DNA from: Bordetella parapertussis
Lineage (GTDB): Bacteria; Pseudomonadota; Gammaproteobacteria; Burkholderiales; JACQAP01
Reading direction: 5' to 3'
DNA: 46,548 bases
NCBI GenBank assembly: GCA_945900965.1
Contig: CAMDKM010000026.1
Location: 1 to 46,548, forward strand
This document shows, one piece after another, positions 26,368 through 35,268 of this stretch. The position numbers and the translations under genes are program-made. Every line of letters begins with the position of its first letter. Position 1 is the first letter of the stretch. Below the pieces are notes generated by a model, which was not told the origin of the DNA, ran no database searches, and saw only the letters and a program-made list of their open reading frames with translations.

Positions 26368-26498
26368 AACACTAAGGGCACGAAGGTAATCACGAAGGGG
26401 CGCGAAGGAACTCCATTCCGACAAGGCCGAGGCATCATTTACTTGCACTTGCCTTCCTTCGAGTCCTTCGTGAATTCCTTCGTGACCCTTCGAGTTAA
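26368..26498. repeat. Large imperfect inverted repeat of CACGAAGG units
   Basis: The left arm (26368-26411) holds three spaced copies of CACGAAGG or CGCGAAGG. The right arm (26452-26498) holds their reverse complements (CCTTCGTG, CCTTCGAG). The arms pair over about 45 bases with a few mismatches around a 40-base loop. It is probably a dispersed intergenic element. Confidence 0.6.
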
Positions 26499-26579
26499 CG
26501 CGTTATTTTTAATGGAAGGCGGAGGCTGACCCGGCATTCAGGCCGGATCGTGGTCATGCTGACCACCTGAAGGAGGTGC

Positions 26580-27824
26580 TTACTTGACGATTTCGCTGAT
26601 TTCTATCTGAACGGCGCGCGACCCCACTGAAACCGGGCCACTGCTGCCCGTCAGGTCGCCGGACTGCGGTAAGGCCTCGCCCGACCTGGAGATGCGCGCC
26701 GAGACGATCACGCGCTCGAAACCGGAGAGTTTGAGGGCAGGCGACATCGCGGAACTATCGTCGAGCGTAAAATCCTTCGGCAAGGAATTCGCGCTCGATC
26801 GAAGAATTGCCACCGGCATCCGCGGACCACTTTCCGCGCGGGCAAATACAAACAAGGTGCTGTCGGGCTGAAGTTTTTGCTTCAGCGCAGGGGATAGCGT
26901 TACGCGCCCCGATATCTGTGCCGCGGCCGATGGCCCCGGTTTCGCGATGGCCGTGGACACGGGCTCTCCGGCAAGCGATTGCGCCTCTGCAAGGCTGGCC
27001 CGCAATGAGTCGGTAAATTCGCCGTCTGCGGGTGAGGCTTTGAGAGCCTTGTCCCAGAAGTTTGCCGCGCCACGGTAGTCGCGACGCTCAAAAGCCTCGG
27101 TACCGGCCAGCGCCAATGCCTTGATGTTGTGCGGCTCAAGTTTGAGTGCACGACGAATCATCTGCATGGGCTTCCCTGCCAGTCGGCGCTGCTGCGTCAT
27201 GGCCAGGGCATCGGCATAGTCGGCCAGCAACGAGGCATCGTCAGGCACCAGATTGACCGCCTTCTCATAGGCCGCGGCCGCTTCGGCATGGCGGCCCAAT
27301 ACGTCGTAAGAACGCGCCAGCATGGTCCAGCCTTGCGCATTCTGCGGCTCGGCTTCGAGCTTTCGCGCCAGATTATCGACCATCAGAGCAATTTGCTCGG
27401 CGGAGACCTCATGCCCCCCGGGGTGCGCGGCCGACATCGCCTGCGCGGTGGTGGACAATGCGCTGGGAGTACCCCACTGCCAATAGAGGAAGGCCGCCGC
27501 CAGCGGAATCAGCGCGGCAATTGCGAGCGCCAATCCTGGGGAACGCCGCCAGGGCATCACCTGCCCGGGCGCTGCTTCAGACCACTCTCCCAGCATTCGG
27601 CGCTCCAGTTCCTGCCTGGACTCCTGAAGATTTTTCGCATCCAGGAGGCCGGAAGACAAATCCGTATCGACTTCCGTCATCTGCTGACGATAAAGCGCGG
27701 CGAGTTTATCCGACGGACTTTCCGATCCTGCGGCAAACTGACGTGGACGTCTTAGCAGCGGCGCCAGCAAGAAGGCCAAGGCCAGGCACAGCATGACCCC
27801 AGCGAGCACCACAAATGCCGTCAT
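26580..27824 (-). CDS. ccmI: CcmI/CycH-type cytochrome c biogenesis factor
   Basis: CcmI holds apocytochrome c for the haem ligase CcmF/CcmH during system I maturation. This 414-residue protein shows the family layout: N-terminal membrane helix (about residues 3-24), a cytoplasmic loop with a leucine-zipper-like stretch, a second helix (about 97-116), then a periplasmic domain with TPR repeats (AQGWTMLARSYDVLGRHAEA and NIKALALAGTEAFERRDYRG) and a C-terminal beta domain (QISGRVTLSPALKQKL). ATG at 27824 follows GGGTGGG. No ccmA-H gene is nearby. Its position directly after two very large cytochrome genes and the barrel gene suggests a dedicated chaperone for their many haem sites. Confidence 0.88.
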   Translation of the reverse strand: MTAFVVLAGVMLCLALAFLLAPLLRRPRQFAAGSESPSDKLAALYRQQMTEVDTDLSSGLLDAKNLQESRQELERRMLGEWSEAAPGQVMPWRRSPGLALAIAALIPLAAAFLYWQWGTPSALSTTAQAMSAAHPGGHEVSAEQIALMVDNLARKLEAEPQNAQGWTMLARSYDVLGRHAEAAAAYEKAVNLVPDDASLLADYADALAMTQQRRLAGKPMQMIRRALKLEPHNIKALALAGTEAFERRDYRGAANFWDKALKASPADGEFTDSLRASLAEAQSLAGEPVSTAIAKPGPSAAAQISGRVTLSPALKQKLQPDSTLFVFARAESGPRMPVAILRSSANSLPKDFTLDDSSAMSPALKLSGFERVIVSARISRSGEALPQSGDLTGSSGPVSVGSRAVQIEISEIVK

Positions 27825-27921
27825 TGACCCACCCTACGCGCTGGCCGGAACGCTGCAATGGATGTTGCAGCGTGAATGATCGAGGCCCGAATCTGATACG
27901 GTCGAATTCGCATGGACGGAC

Positions 27922-30594
27922 TCAGAACGAATAGCGATAGCCGAGATAAAAAAACTCGTTCAAGGCTTTTTCGTCCTGCATCACGGACTGGGTGGTGCTT
28001 TGCTCCATATCGTATTCGGCCTCGAAGGAAAGATTTTGTTTCAGCGCATAACTGACACGCAATACCGCAGTGTAGCGCCTGATCTTGGTTTCCGTGTTGT
28101 CTACTTGAGAGTAGGCGCGCAAGGCGGGCTCCAGCGTCCATTTATCGCCAAACCCGGTCAGATTACTATAGGAAAGAAATTCGCCGTGATAGGTTTGACT
28201 CTTCAGGAACGTCACACTGAATACGTTGATATCCCGCGCGGAATAAAGATTGCTGCCGATCGCCTGAAGAGTGACCCCGTGAATGTTGCCGGTGCTCGGC
28301 GTTGCCGGAATGTTCTCGTAGGCCGGAAGAGCGCCCACGTTGGTCAGCCGGTAGTCGGCGGAAAATTGCCAGGCGCTGTTGATTGGCGTGGTAACGCTGG
28401 CCATCACCTGTTTCACCTTCGCCGTGGTCGCCTCCGCCTGCTCGCGCAACTGTTCGTGAGTTCGGGTTTGCAACAACTCCTCCACCGTGGAGACGGCCTG
28501 CCCGAATATCGCGTTGGTTACCGCAAGAGGCGGCGCCTTGCGCTCTTCATAAAGCAAAGTGTAATTCGTCTGCCCCTTGGTCTGCACGGTCCCCTGGATC
28601 GCGGCCACGTTTAGCTCCTTGAACATGGTGTCGTAGTCCAGCGTCGTATACAGGGAGTTGCCATCCTTGAAGTAGCGAATTTCCCCTCCCACGGCTTCCC
28701 GGTCGGGCACGCCATCGACAGTCTGCCGAATTACATAGGCATTGCCATTCCAGTTATCGAACAGATTTTCCGCATCCAGGCTCAATCCAAAAAACCGCCG
28801 CTTCGATTCCAGGCTGTAGTCGACCGGAATACCCGCATCGGCGTTGATGCGCCAGTTCTTCGCAAACTTATAGCCGGCGATCACCCCGTCGAAACGCCCG
28901 AAGATGCCGCCGCCGGTTCCCACTTGTCGCCCCAAGCGAAACGAAAACGGATTGGTCGTTCCGCGATAGTCCATGTATGCGGCGTCAAGACGCGATTTGC
29001 TGGGATTTTTTTCCAGATAACTATGACTGTTGCTCCCACGCACGACCAGACGCGTATCGGATTCAGCCGAACGGTAGCGTGCCGTAACATCCGCTGCGGT
29101 GACAAGGGACGACAAGTCCTGACTCGTGAGGCTTTCCTGATCGACGGTGGTGGGTGTATTGAAGGCCGTCTCCAGTTTGGTTTTGCCGCTGTAGTAATAC
29201 TGGGACAAGCTGCCGAATACCGTACTGACCTTGGGTTGCGCGGCCTGTTGAGCTTGCTTCTTGCCCGTGGATGCCTGTTCCACCTTTCCAAGCAGGGCAA
29301 GTCTTTCCCTTACTCTGGGAGCGCCTTCGGCATTGGGATAGAGACTCAGATAGGACTCATATTCCGCCTTCGCCTTGGCTTGCTGTCCGTTTCGCTCGCG
29401 GGTCAGGCCGGCCAGCTCCTGGGCTGGAGCGGACAAGCTGTTGGGCGGCAGCATCAGAAGCTGGTTCAACAGATTAATGGCGTCGTCCCATTTTTCGCCG
29501 GCAAATGCCTCGCGTGCCTTGGCCATGGTCTCAATCGCCTGACGTTCCACTTCCGGCGTGGCCTTGGACGCACTGGCCACCACGGCAGGAGCCGCGGGCA
29601 AGTCCGTTGGTTTGGTGCCGCCTGCGGCTGGCACGGGGGGCACGGCGGGGGCCTGAGGCAATGCGGATGGCTTGGCATCCGGACCTTTCGGTCCGGTTCC
29701 CGGTACAGGCAGGGCTGGCGCTATGCCCACCGTCGGCAGACTGGGCACGGCTGACTTGGAGCCGGAAACTTTCGGCGCAGTCGGGACTGCCACCACTGTC
29801 TTGGGCTCCACCTTGACCAAGGATGCACCGGACACGTCTACCACACGGGCATTGGGGAAATTCGCCGCGATTCTGTCGCGAGTGACTTCGGCGGCAGCGC
29901 GCGTATCGAAATAACCGATATTGCGGTCATAGAGTTCGGTATCCGCTATGACAGATTTTGATAGCAGGATCTGAAAGCGCGATAGCGCCGAAGGAAACTC
30001 CGAGCCCTTCGCCGCCTCCACCGAGTCATGGGTATCAAGATAGATCGCAAACCTGGCGGGCGCCGCGGGTGCCGTGGGTGTTGCCGGCTTGGCAACCTGC
30101 GTTGGCTGCAACAATATTTCAATGCTGTGCGGATCTATGCCTTGCCGCACCTTGAATCGTACCGACTTGGCGAATTTGACAGACAATCGTTTGGTGGGAA
30201 CACCATTTTGGAACGGATAGGTCACCACGATTGCAGGCGCCAATTCGCTCTCGCGAACGCTTCGCGATTCATCCGAGACCGGGGCGCGCACACCGGCATC
30301 GGAAGTCTGCCGGAGAAATATCTGCAGGGTATCGCCCGGCGTTTCCGGAACGTGGCGCTGGTACTGCACGCCAATATTGAATCGAACCCTCACGATGGTG
30401 GTCTCGCCCTGGGATTCCACCTCGACATTGTCGATGTAATCCGCGGATGCTCTGTTGGACGAAATAGTCAGCATGGCCGCCAGGGCGATCGCTGGCAACG
30501 GCCTTACCATCCGCGCAAGACGAATCATGTTCCGAAAATCGCTTAATACTCTGGTGGCTGCGCCTTGGGAAAAATTCACTATTTGAGAAGTCAT
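27922..30594 (-). CDS. Outer-membrane beta-barrel with AMIN-like, SPOR-like and TPR parts
   Basis: This protein of up to 890 residues begins with a signal peptide ending at about residue 51 (NRASA). It continues with an AMIN-like beta domain (about 52-165), a SPOR-like domain (about 185-255), a Pro/Ala linker, a TPR stretch (about 355-435) and a C-terminal barrel of about 440 residues with alternating strands, ending in the barrel signature YRYSF. It should sit in the outer membrane with a periplasmic peptidoglycan-contacting arm. Three ATGs are possible (30594, 30528, 30510); the later ones give a more usual signal peptide, so the N-terminus is uncertain. It lies between the 27-haem cytochrome and ccmI, so it may act as a porin sheath or anchor for cytochromes, in analogy to MtrB/PioB, to which it shows no obvious sequence likeness. 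Confidence 0.75.
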   Translation of the reverse strand: MTSQIVNFSQGAATRVLSDFRNMIRLARMVRPLPAIALAAMLTISSNRASADYIDNVEVESQGETTIVRVRFNIGVQYQRHVPETPGDTLQIFLRQTSDAGVRAPVSDESRSVRESELAPAIVVTYPFQNGVPTKRLSVKFAKSVRFKVRQGIDPHSIEILLQPTQVAKPATPTAPAAPARFAIYLDTHDSVEAAKGSEFPSALSRFQILLSKSVIADTELYDRNIGYFDTRAAAEVTRDRIAANFPNARVVDVSGASLVKVEPKTVVAVPTAPKVSGSKSAVPSLPTVGIAPALPVPGTGPKGPDAKPSALPQAPAVPPVPAAGGTKPTDLPAAPAVVASASKATPEVERQAIETMAKAREAFAGEKWDDAINLLNQLLMLPPNSLSAPAQELAGLTRERNGQQAKAKAEYESYLSLYPNAEGAPRVRERLALLGKVEQASTGKKQAQQAAQPKVSTVFGSLSQYYYSGKTKLETAFNTPTTVDQESLTSQDLSSLVTAADVTARYRSAESDTRLVVRGSNSHSYLEKNPSKSRLDAAYMDYRGTTNPFSFRLGRQVGTGGGIFGRFDGVIAGYKFAKNWRINADAGIPVDYSLESKRRFFGLSLDAENLFDNWNGNAYVIRQTVDGVPDREAVGGEIRYFKDGNSLYTTLDYDTMFKELNVAAIQGTVQTKGQTNYTLLYEERKAPPLAVTNAIFGQAVSTVEELLQTRTHEQLREQAEATTAKVKQVMASVTTPINSAWQFSADYRLTNVGALPAYENIPATPSTGNIHGVTLQAIGSNLYSARDINVFSVTFLKSQTYHGEFLSYSNLTGFGDKWTLEPALRAYSQVDNTETKIRRYTAVLRVSYALKQNLSFEAEYDMEQSTTQSVMQDEKALNEFFYLGYRYSF

Positions 30595-30785
30595 GCCGTT
30601 CAGTTGTTTTTCATTTTCTGGACAAAATCGGATTGTCTTGGCGCGCAGACCGCGCGCGAAAGGATCGCCGCGTCACACGGCGATCCTCAGGCGAACCATC
30701 AGACGGAATCCTGTTTTCCTTGCCCTGCGCTGCCGACTGCGGACGCAAGCGAGTCCCGTGGCCGTTACTGTCAATACCGATCTAT

Positions 30786-32900
30786 TTACCAACTGCTATA
30801 AGCCGAACCGCGGTTGCCCAGCGGGCGATGGCAACCCGCATTCGAACAGTCGATCGCGGGCGGGTTTCTTGTCTGGTGAGTCAAGGACTTCTTGCTCATG
30901 CTGCCCAGGAAGCTGGTACCGGAAGCATGGCAACCCTTGCACCATCCTGAACCGCCGCCCTGGCTGGCGTTGTGGTTCATGCGAATCGAGGTCCAACTGG
31001 TCGTGCCGGTATGACAGGCTTTGCAGTCCATCGCGCCGCCATTGAGCAACTGCGTTTCCGGAATGTGATTGGTTGGCTTGGCAAGTGCGCCCGTCGTACC
31101 CTCGGTCAGGAAACTTCCGTTGTGGCAGGTTTTACACAGACTTGCGGTTTCCACCGCGTGATTCATGGTGGCGGGCAGCCATCCGGTCGTTCTGTGGCAG
31201 GAGTCGCAAGCCGCCGTGGTGGGAATATGTCCACTCTTCTTGCCCGTGGCCTGGCTGCCGTTGTGGCAGGTCGCGCAGGTGCCGGGGGCAACGCTGACGT
31301 GAGTGAACGTTGCCGGTATCCATGCCGTGGTGCGGTGACAGGCGTCGCAAGAGGCGTTCGTTGCGACGTGGCTCGCGGTCTTACCCGTCGCGGAAGTCCC
31401 GTTGTGACAGGTGGCACAGGTGCCCGCGGCGACACCAGTGTGGCTGAAGGTTGCCGGTATCCATGCCGTGGTGCGGTGACAGGTATCGCACGCAGCCGTG
31501 GTGGCAATGTGCGTCGCAATTTTGCCTCTTGCGTTTGTACCGTTGTGACATGTTGCACAGGTACCGGGTGCAACGCCGGCATGATTGAAGGTAGCCGGGA
31601 GCCAAGCCGTAGTCGTGTGGCAGGAATCGCACGAAGCCGATGTCGCGACGTGCGTGGCGGTTTTACCCGTCGCCGATGATCCATTGTGGCAAGTTGCGCA
31701 GGTTCCCCGCACAACGCCGCTGTGGCTGAAGGTCGCAGGCAACCAGGCCGTTGTCCGGTGACAGGTATCGCACGCAGCCGTGGTGGCGATATGGGTCGCG
31801 GTCTTGCCTCTGGCCGCCGTGCCATTGTGGCAGGTGGCGCAAGTCCCCGGTGCGACGCTGGCGTGACTGAAGCTCGCCGGCAACCATGCGGCGGTGGAAT
31901 GGCAGCCGTCGCATGAGGCGCCGGTGACTACGTGATTTGTCGTTTTACCCGTTGCCGAGGTGCCGTTGTGACAGGTGGCACAAGTTCCAGGAGCGACTCC
32001 GGTATGACTGAAAGTTGCCGGTATCCACGCGGTCGTGCGGTGACAGGTATCGCAGGGCGCAGTGGTAGCTATGTGGGTCGCCGTTTTCCCGGAAGCTGTC
32101 GATCCGTGGCAGGTTGCGCAAGTCCCCTTTACCACCCCGGCATGATTCATCGTCGCCGGCAGCCACCCGGTTGTACGGTGACAAGAGTCGCACGAAGATG
32201 TGGTGGAAATATGCCCTGCCTTTTTGCCGGTAGCTGTAGAGCCGTGACAGGTTGCACAAGTGCCCGCCGCCACGTTGGCATGACTGAAACTTGCCGGCAG
32301 CCAGGCCGCGGTGCTTCGGTGACAGGTATCACAACTTGCCGACGTGAGTATGTGAGTGGCGTGCTTGCCGGTGGCCTTGCTGCCATTGTGGCAAGTGGCA
32401 CAGGTTCCCGGCGCCACGCCTGCATGGTTGAAAGCCTTGCCCTGCCAGGAGAGCGTGGTGTGACAGGAATCGCAGGAAGCCGTGGTCTGGATGTGGCCAG
32501 CAGATTTCCCAGGCGCCATGGTGCCGTTATGACAGGTGGCGCAACTCCCCGCCATGACGCCCTGATGACGGAACTGCGAGGGACTCCATGCAGCTGTCGA
32601 ATGGCAGGTCTCGCATCCTGCCGTGGTCGGAATATGGTTGCGCGGCTTACTCTGCGCGGAATAGAGGTTGCCGGGTGCATGACAGGTCGCGCATTGTTTC
32701 GGCGTTCCCTTGAATACACTGTTGACGTGACAGGTTTCGCAGCGGGCTTGCAGATGTGCCCCCGTCAGACTGAATCCGGTCTTGAGATGGTCAAACCGGA
32801 CCTGTCTCGGTGTTCTTTCCGCCGCCGCCACGTCGAAAACAGTGACCAGCAGCATGAGGACCGCGCAGAAAAAAGCCACCACGATCGACCGCAGGCCCAT
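30786..32900 (-). CDS. Multihaem c-type cytochrome, 26 CxxCH plus one CX4CH site
   Basis: This 704-residue exported cytochrome has a signal peptide (MGLRSIVVAFFC... to DVAAA). I count 26 CxxCH motifs and a final CSNAGCH (four residues between the cysteines). The middle is ten tandem di-haem modules of about 55 residues, each with CATCH followed by a glycine-lysine turn, then CDxCHRTTAW and single histidines able to serve as distal ligands. ATG at 32900 is chosen because AGAAGG precedes it; an in-frame extension to 33053 is unlikely. Such a protein could form an extended electron wire. It is encoded between the 24-haem cytochrome and the barrel protein. Confidence 0.92.
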   Translation of the reverse strand: MGLRSIVVAFFCAVLMLLVTVFDVAAAERTPRQVRFDHLKTGFSLTGAHLQARCETCHVNSVFKGTPKQCATCHAPGNLYSAQSKPRNHIPTTAGCETCHSTAAWSPSQFRHQGVMAGSCATCHNGTMAPGKSAGHIQTTASCDSCHTTLSWQGKAFNHAGVAPGTCATCHNGSKATGKHATHILTSASCDTCHRSTAAWLPASFSHANVAAGTCATCHGSTATGKKAGHISTTSSCDSCHRTTGWLPATMNHAGVVKGTCATCHGSTASGKTATHIATTAPCDTCHRTTAWIPATFSHTGVAPGTCATCHNGTSATGKTTNHVVTGASCDGCHSTAAWLPASFSHASVAPGTCATCHNGTAARGKTATHIATTAACDTCHRTTAWLPATFSHSGVVRGTCATCHNGSSATGKTATHVATSASCDSCHTTTAWLPATFNHAGVAPGTCATCHNGTNARGKIATHIATTAACDTCHRTTAWIPATFSHTGVAAGTCATCHNGTSATGKTASHVATNASCDACHRTTAWIPATFTHVSVAPGTCATCHNGSQATGKKSGHIPTTAACDSCHRTTGWLPATMNHAVETASLCKTCHNGSFLTEGTTGALAKPTNHIPETQLLNGGAMDCKACHTGTTSWTSIRMNHNASQGGGSGWCKGCHASGTSFLGSMSKKSLTHQTRNPPAIDCSNAGCHRPLGNRGSAYSSW
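31180..32550 (-). repeat. Tandem di-haem coding modules (10 copies)
   Basis: Ten repeats of about 165 bases encode pairs of CxxCH sites. Neighbouring copies are very similar at protein level (CDTCHRTTAWIPATFSHTGV repeated with small changes), suggesting expansion by unequal recombination. Confidence 0.85.
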
Positions 32901-33513
32901 CGATAGCACCTTCTGCCGACCATAAGCAGATTCAAAACCCAAGCCAGTCTCGATTCGGAATGTATTCATATTGGAACCGTAATTAGCCTCTCCATGAAGA
33001 GCGCTCGCCTTCTGCTTCCGACCACGAGGCCATTTGTTCACCGCTGTTCTCATTCAAGACAACCCAGGAAACTCTGAATAAAATCCCAAATGTCATTCCC
33101 GTGAAACATGTCCTCGGATGATCTGATCGGGGAACGGGAAGCCAGGATTTTCAATGGCATCTGGTTCCCCGCCTTCGCGGGGAAGACACTTATTCAGTAT
33201 TTCCCTGAAGTCATCCTGGGAAATAAGCCTTAAGCAAGAGTTAATGAAGCGACTGCCATCAACTCTTGATCGAACGGACACCGGGTTCGCAACTCCCATG
33301 CCTGGAAAGAAATTTCCTGAACCAAGGTTTTAGATATGACGCTTAGCTCGTTGTCTTGATTGGCATGTCGATAAATTAACGACAGTTGCACCGAGTCCAT
33401 GAAATAACCAAATCGTCTCCGAGCGGAGACATGAAATTGTTTGCCTGAAGCTTGCTGACGAGGGCTCCGACGTGTCCGCGCCAGGGCCTCCGATGCACCT
33501 ACGACAGGCGGCA
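32901..33513. other. Intergenic region with a dispersed repeat
   Basis: About 610 bases between the two cytochrome genes. The portion next to the 27-haem gene includes its leader; a 139-bp dispersed repeat lies at 33067-33205. I see no gene in the rest. Confidence 0.65.
33067..33205 (-). repeat. Dispersed 139-bp repeat, copy A
   Basis: The ends are imperfect inverted repeats (GGAAACTCTGAAT and, reversed, GGAAATACTGAAT; 11 of 13 match). Inside are CATTCCCGTGAAA and the hairpin CCCCGCCTTCGCGGGG. A second copy in opposite orientation lies at 38338-38475. It resembles a widespread family of non-coding repeats in Proteobacteria. Confidence 0.72.
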
Positions 33514-35268
33514 TCACTTTCTGATCTCCTTGAACGTCGAGGTAACGTGGCAACGATCGCAAAGTTTGCCGAACGCTTCGGCATGGACATCATCTTTCTC
33601 GTGACAAGCGATACATGCCTTGGCCAGCGGCGGAATTTTCTTCCCGGCACGCGTGTGACAGGCCACACACTCCAGTTTCTTGTGCGCACCGTCGAGCAGG
33701 AAGCTGGTGCGCTTGTCATGGTCGAAATCCCAGGCGCGCCAGTCGCGCGTGTTGTGGCAATCCGCACAGGCCGCTCCCAGGCGGCCCTTGTGCACGTCTT
33801 CCTTGGTATGACAGCCGATGCACTCCTTGGCTGCATCCTTGAATTTCAGACTCTTGTGACAGGCGTTGCACTTGACCGCAAGATGCCCCCCGGTCAGCGG
33901 AAAAATCGAGCGTGCGTGGTCGAATCGGGTCTTTTTCCAGGAGGATTCTTCATGGCATTGCTCGCACTTGGTGCCCTGCTGCCCGGCGTGTTTATCGTCC
34001 TTCTTGTGGCAGCTCATGCAATCCATCGGCAATTTTTGCCGGAAGGTCCCGTCGATGTGGCAAGCCTTGCATTTGATCTCGGCGTGCTTCCCTAGCAGCG
34101 GGTACTTGGTGTCCTTATCGTGGTTGAACTTGGTTTTCTTCCATTCGGTTTCAAGATGGCATTTGTCGCAGGCCGTGCCGAGATCGCCCTTGTGAACATC
34201 CTTTTTGGCATGGCAGCCGTTGCAGTCCTTGGGCGTCTTGTCGACGTAGAGTTTTCCAGTGTGACAAGCGTCGCATTTTATTTTTGCATGGGCATCGCGC
34301 AGGCGAAATCCCGTATCGCGATCATGTTGGAACTTGATCTCCTTCCATGACGCCTCACCATGGCAGGTCTCGCATTTTTCGCCATAGCGGCCCTTGTGTA
34401 CGTCTTCTTTGGTATGACACGACACGCACTTCATGGGTGGCACATCGTTATACGCCGCGCTCTTGTGACAGGCGAGACAACGCGTCTTGATATGTGCGCC
34501 CAGCAGGGGAAATTTCGTTTTGCCGTGATCGAAGCTGGTATTTCTCCAGGTTTTGTCGTTGTGACATTTCCCGCAGTCGGTGCCAAGCCCGCCTTTATGA
34601 ACATCGTCTTCCCGGTGACAGCTCACACAATCCTTGGGCGTTTCCTTGAAGTTCTGGTTCTTATGGCAGGCCGAGCACTTGGGCTTGATATGGCCGCCCC
34701 TGAGCGGAAATTCGGTCTTGTCGTGATCGAAGGTGGATTTTTTCCAGTCCGCCTCCGTGTGGCAGGACTTGCAACCCTTTCCCAGACTGCCCTTGTGCAC
34801 ATCATCTTTCTTGTGGCAGGCATAACAATCGTGGGCCGCTTCACGGTACTTCTTTCCGACCGCGTGACATGCCTTGCATTTCGTATCGAGATGTTTGCCG
34901 AGCAACGCATAGTCCGTCAGCTTGTGGTCGAACTTGGCCTCATCGAGATTGATGATGTCCGCCGTCCTGCCTAGGTGGTCGCTATGGCACTCGCGGCAGG
35001 GTTTTTCCGCATTTCGCCCGTGATACCCCTGGGTCGCGAAAACATCCTTGGCGACGTCTTCGTGGCAAACCATGCAAAGAGTCTTCTGTGCCTCTTTCTT
35101 GAAGGGCTGGTGGCACTTCTTGCACTCGGGTTCGATGTCGGCATGACCTTGAATCACTTTGCCGGGCATGACGAGCATCTCGACCGTATCCGGCCGCGCG
35201 TCAGAAGGAAAGAATATGACGGCCGCCAGCAGCAGTGCCGGGAGGCCCGCTAGCAGACGATAAAACAT
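33514..35268 (-). CDS. 24-haem c-type cytochrome of tri-haem modules
   Basis: This 584-residue exported cytochrome has an N-terminal signal (LLAGLPALLLAAVIFFPSDA) and 24 CxxCH motifs by my count. After three N-terminal sites come seven tri-haem modules of about 70 residues. Each runs CxACHK, then CxxCHxKDDVHKG, then CxxCHxxxxW and FDHDKTxFPLxGxH, with conserved histidines as likely sixth ligands. ATG at 35268 directly abuts the TAA of the cytochrome b gene, so the two are translated together. It should carry electrons from the membrane cytochrome b through the periplasm. It is related in style to periplasmic multihaem cytochromes but I cannot name a characterised homologue. Confidence 0.92.
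   Translation of the reverse strand: MFYRLLAGLPALLLAAVIFFPSDARPDTVEMLVMPGKVIQGHADIEPECKKCHQPFKKEAQKTLCMVCHEDVAKDVFATQGYHGRNAEKPCRECHSDHLGRTADIINLDEAKFDHKLTDYALLGKHLDTKCKACHAVGKKYREAAHDCYACHKKDDVHKGSLGKGCKSCHTEADWKKSTFDHDKTEFPLRGGHIKPKCSACHKNQNFKETPKDCVSCHREDDVHKGGLGTDCGKCHNDKTWRNTSFDHGKTKFPLLGAHIKTRCLACHKSAAYNDVPPMKCVSCHTKEDVHKGRYGEKCETCHGEASWKEIKFQHDRDTGFRLRDAHAKIKCDACHTGKLYVDKTPKDCNGCHAKKDVHKGDLGTACDKCHLETEWKKTKFNHDKDTKYPLLGKHAEIKCKACHIDGTFRQKLPMDCMSCHKKDDKHAGQQGTKCEQCHEESSWKKTRFDHARSIFPLTGGHLAVKCNACHKSLKFKDAAKECIGCHTKEDVHKGRLGAACADCHNTRDWRAWDFDHDKRTSFLLDGAHKKLECVACHTRAGKKIPPLAKACIACHEKDDVHAEAFGKLCDRCHVTSTFKEIRK

Larger units (their letters stand above)
25956..26579. other. Intergenic region with inverted repeats
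   Basis: About 620 bases between the ccmI stop and the kinase start. It contains the GTCTC palindrome cluster (26169-26202) and a large imperfect inverted repeat (26368-26498). A 95-codon frame at 26161-26448 runs through both repeats, has no good start and is not considered a gene. Confidence 0.65.

Noticed and set aside
26161-26448. Minus-strand 95-codon frame between the kinase and ccmI
   Set aside because: It runs through palindromes and the CACGAAGG inverted repeat, lacks a good ribosome binding site and has no recognisable product.
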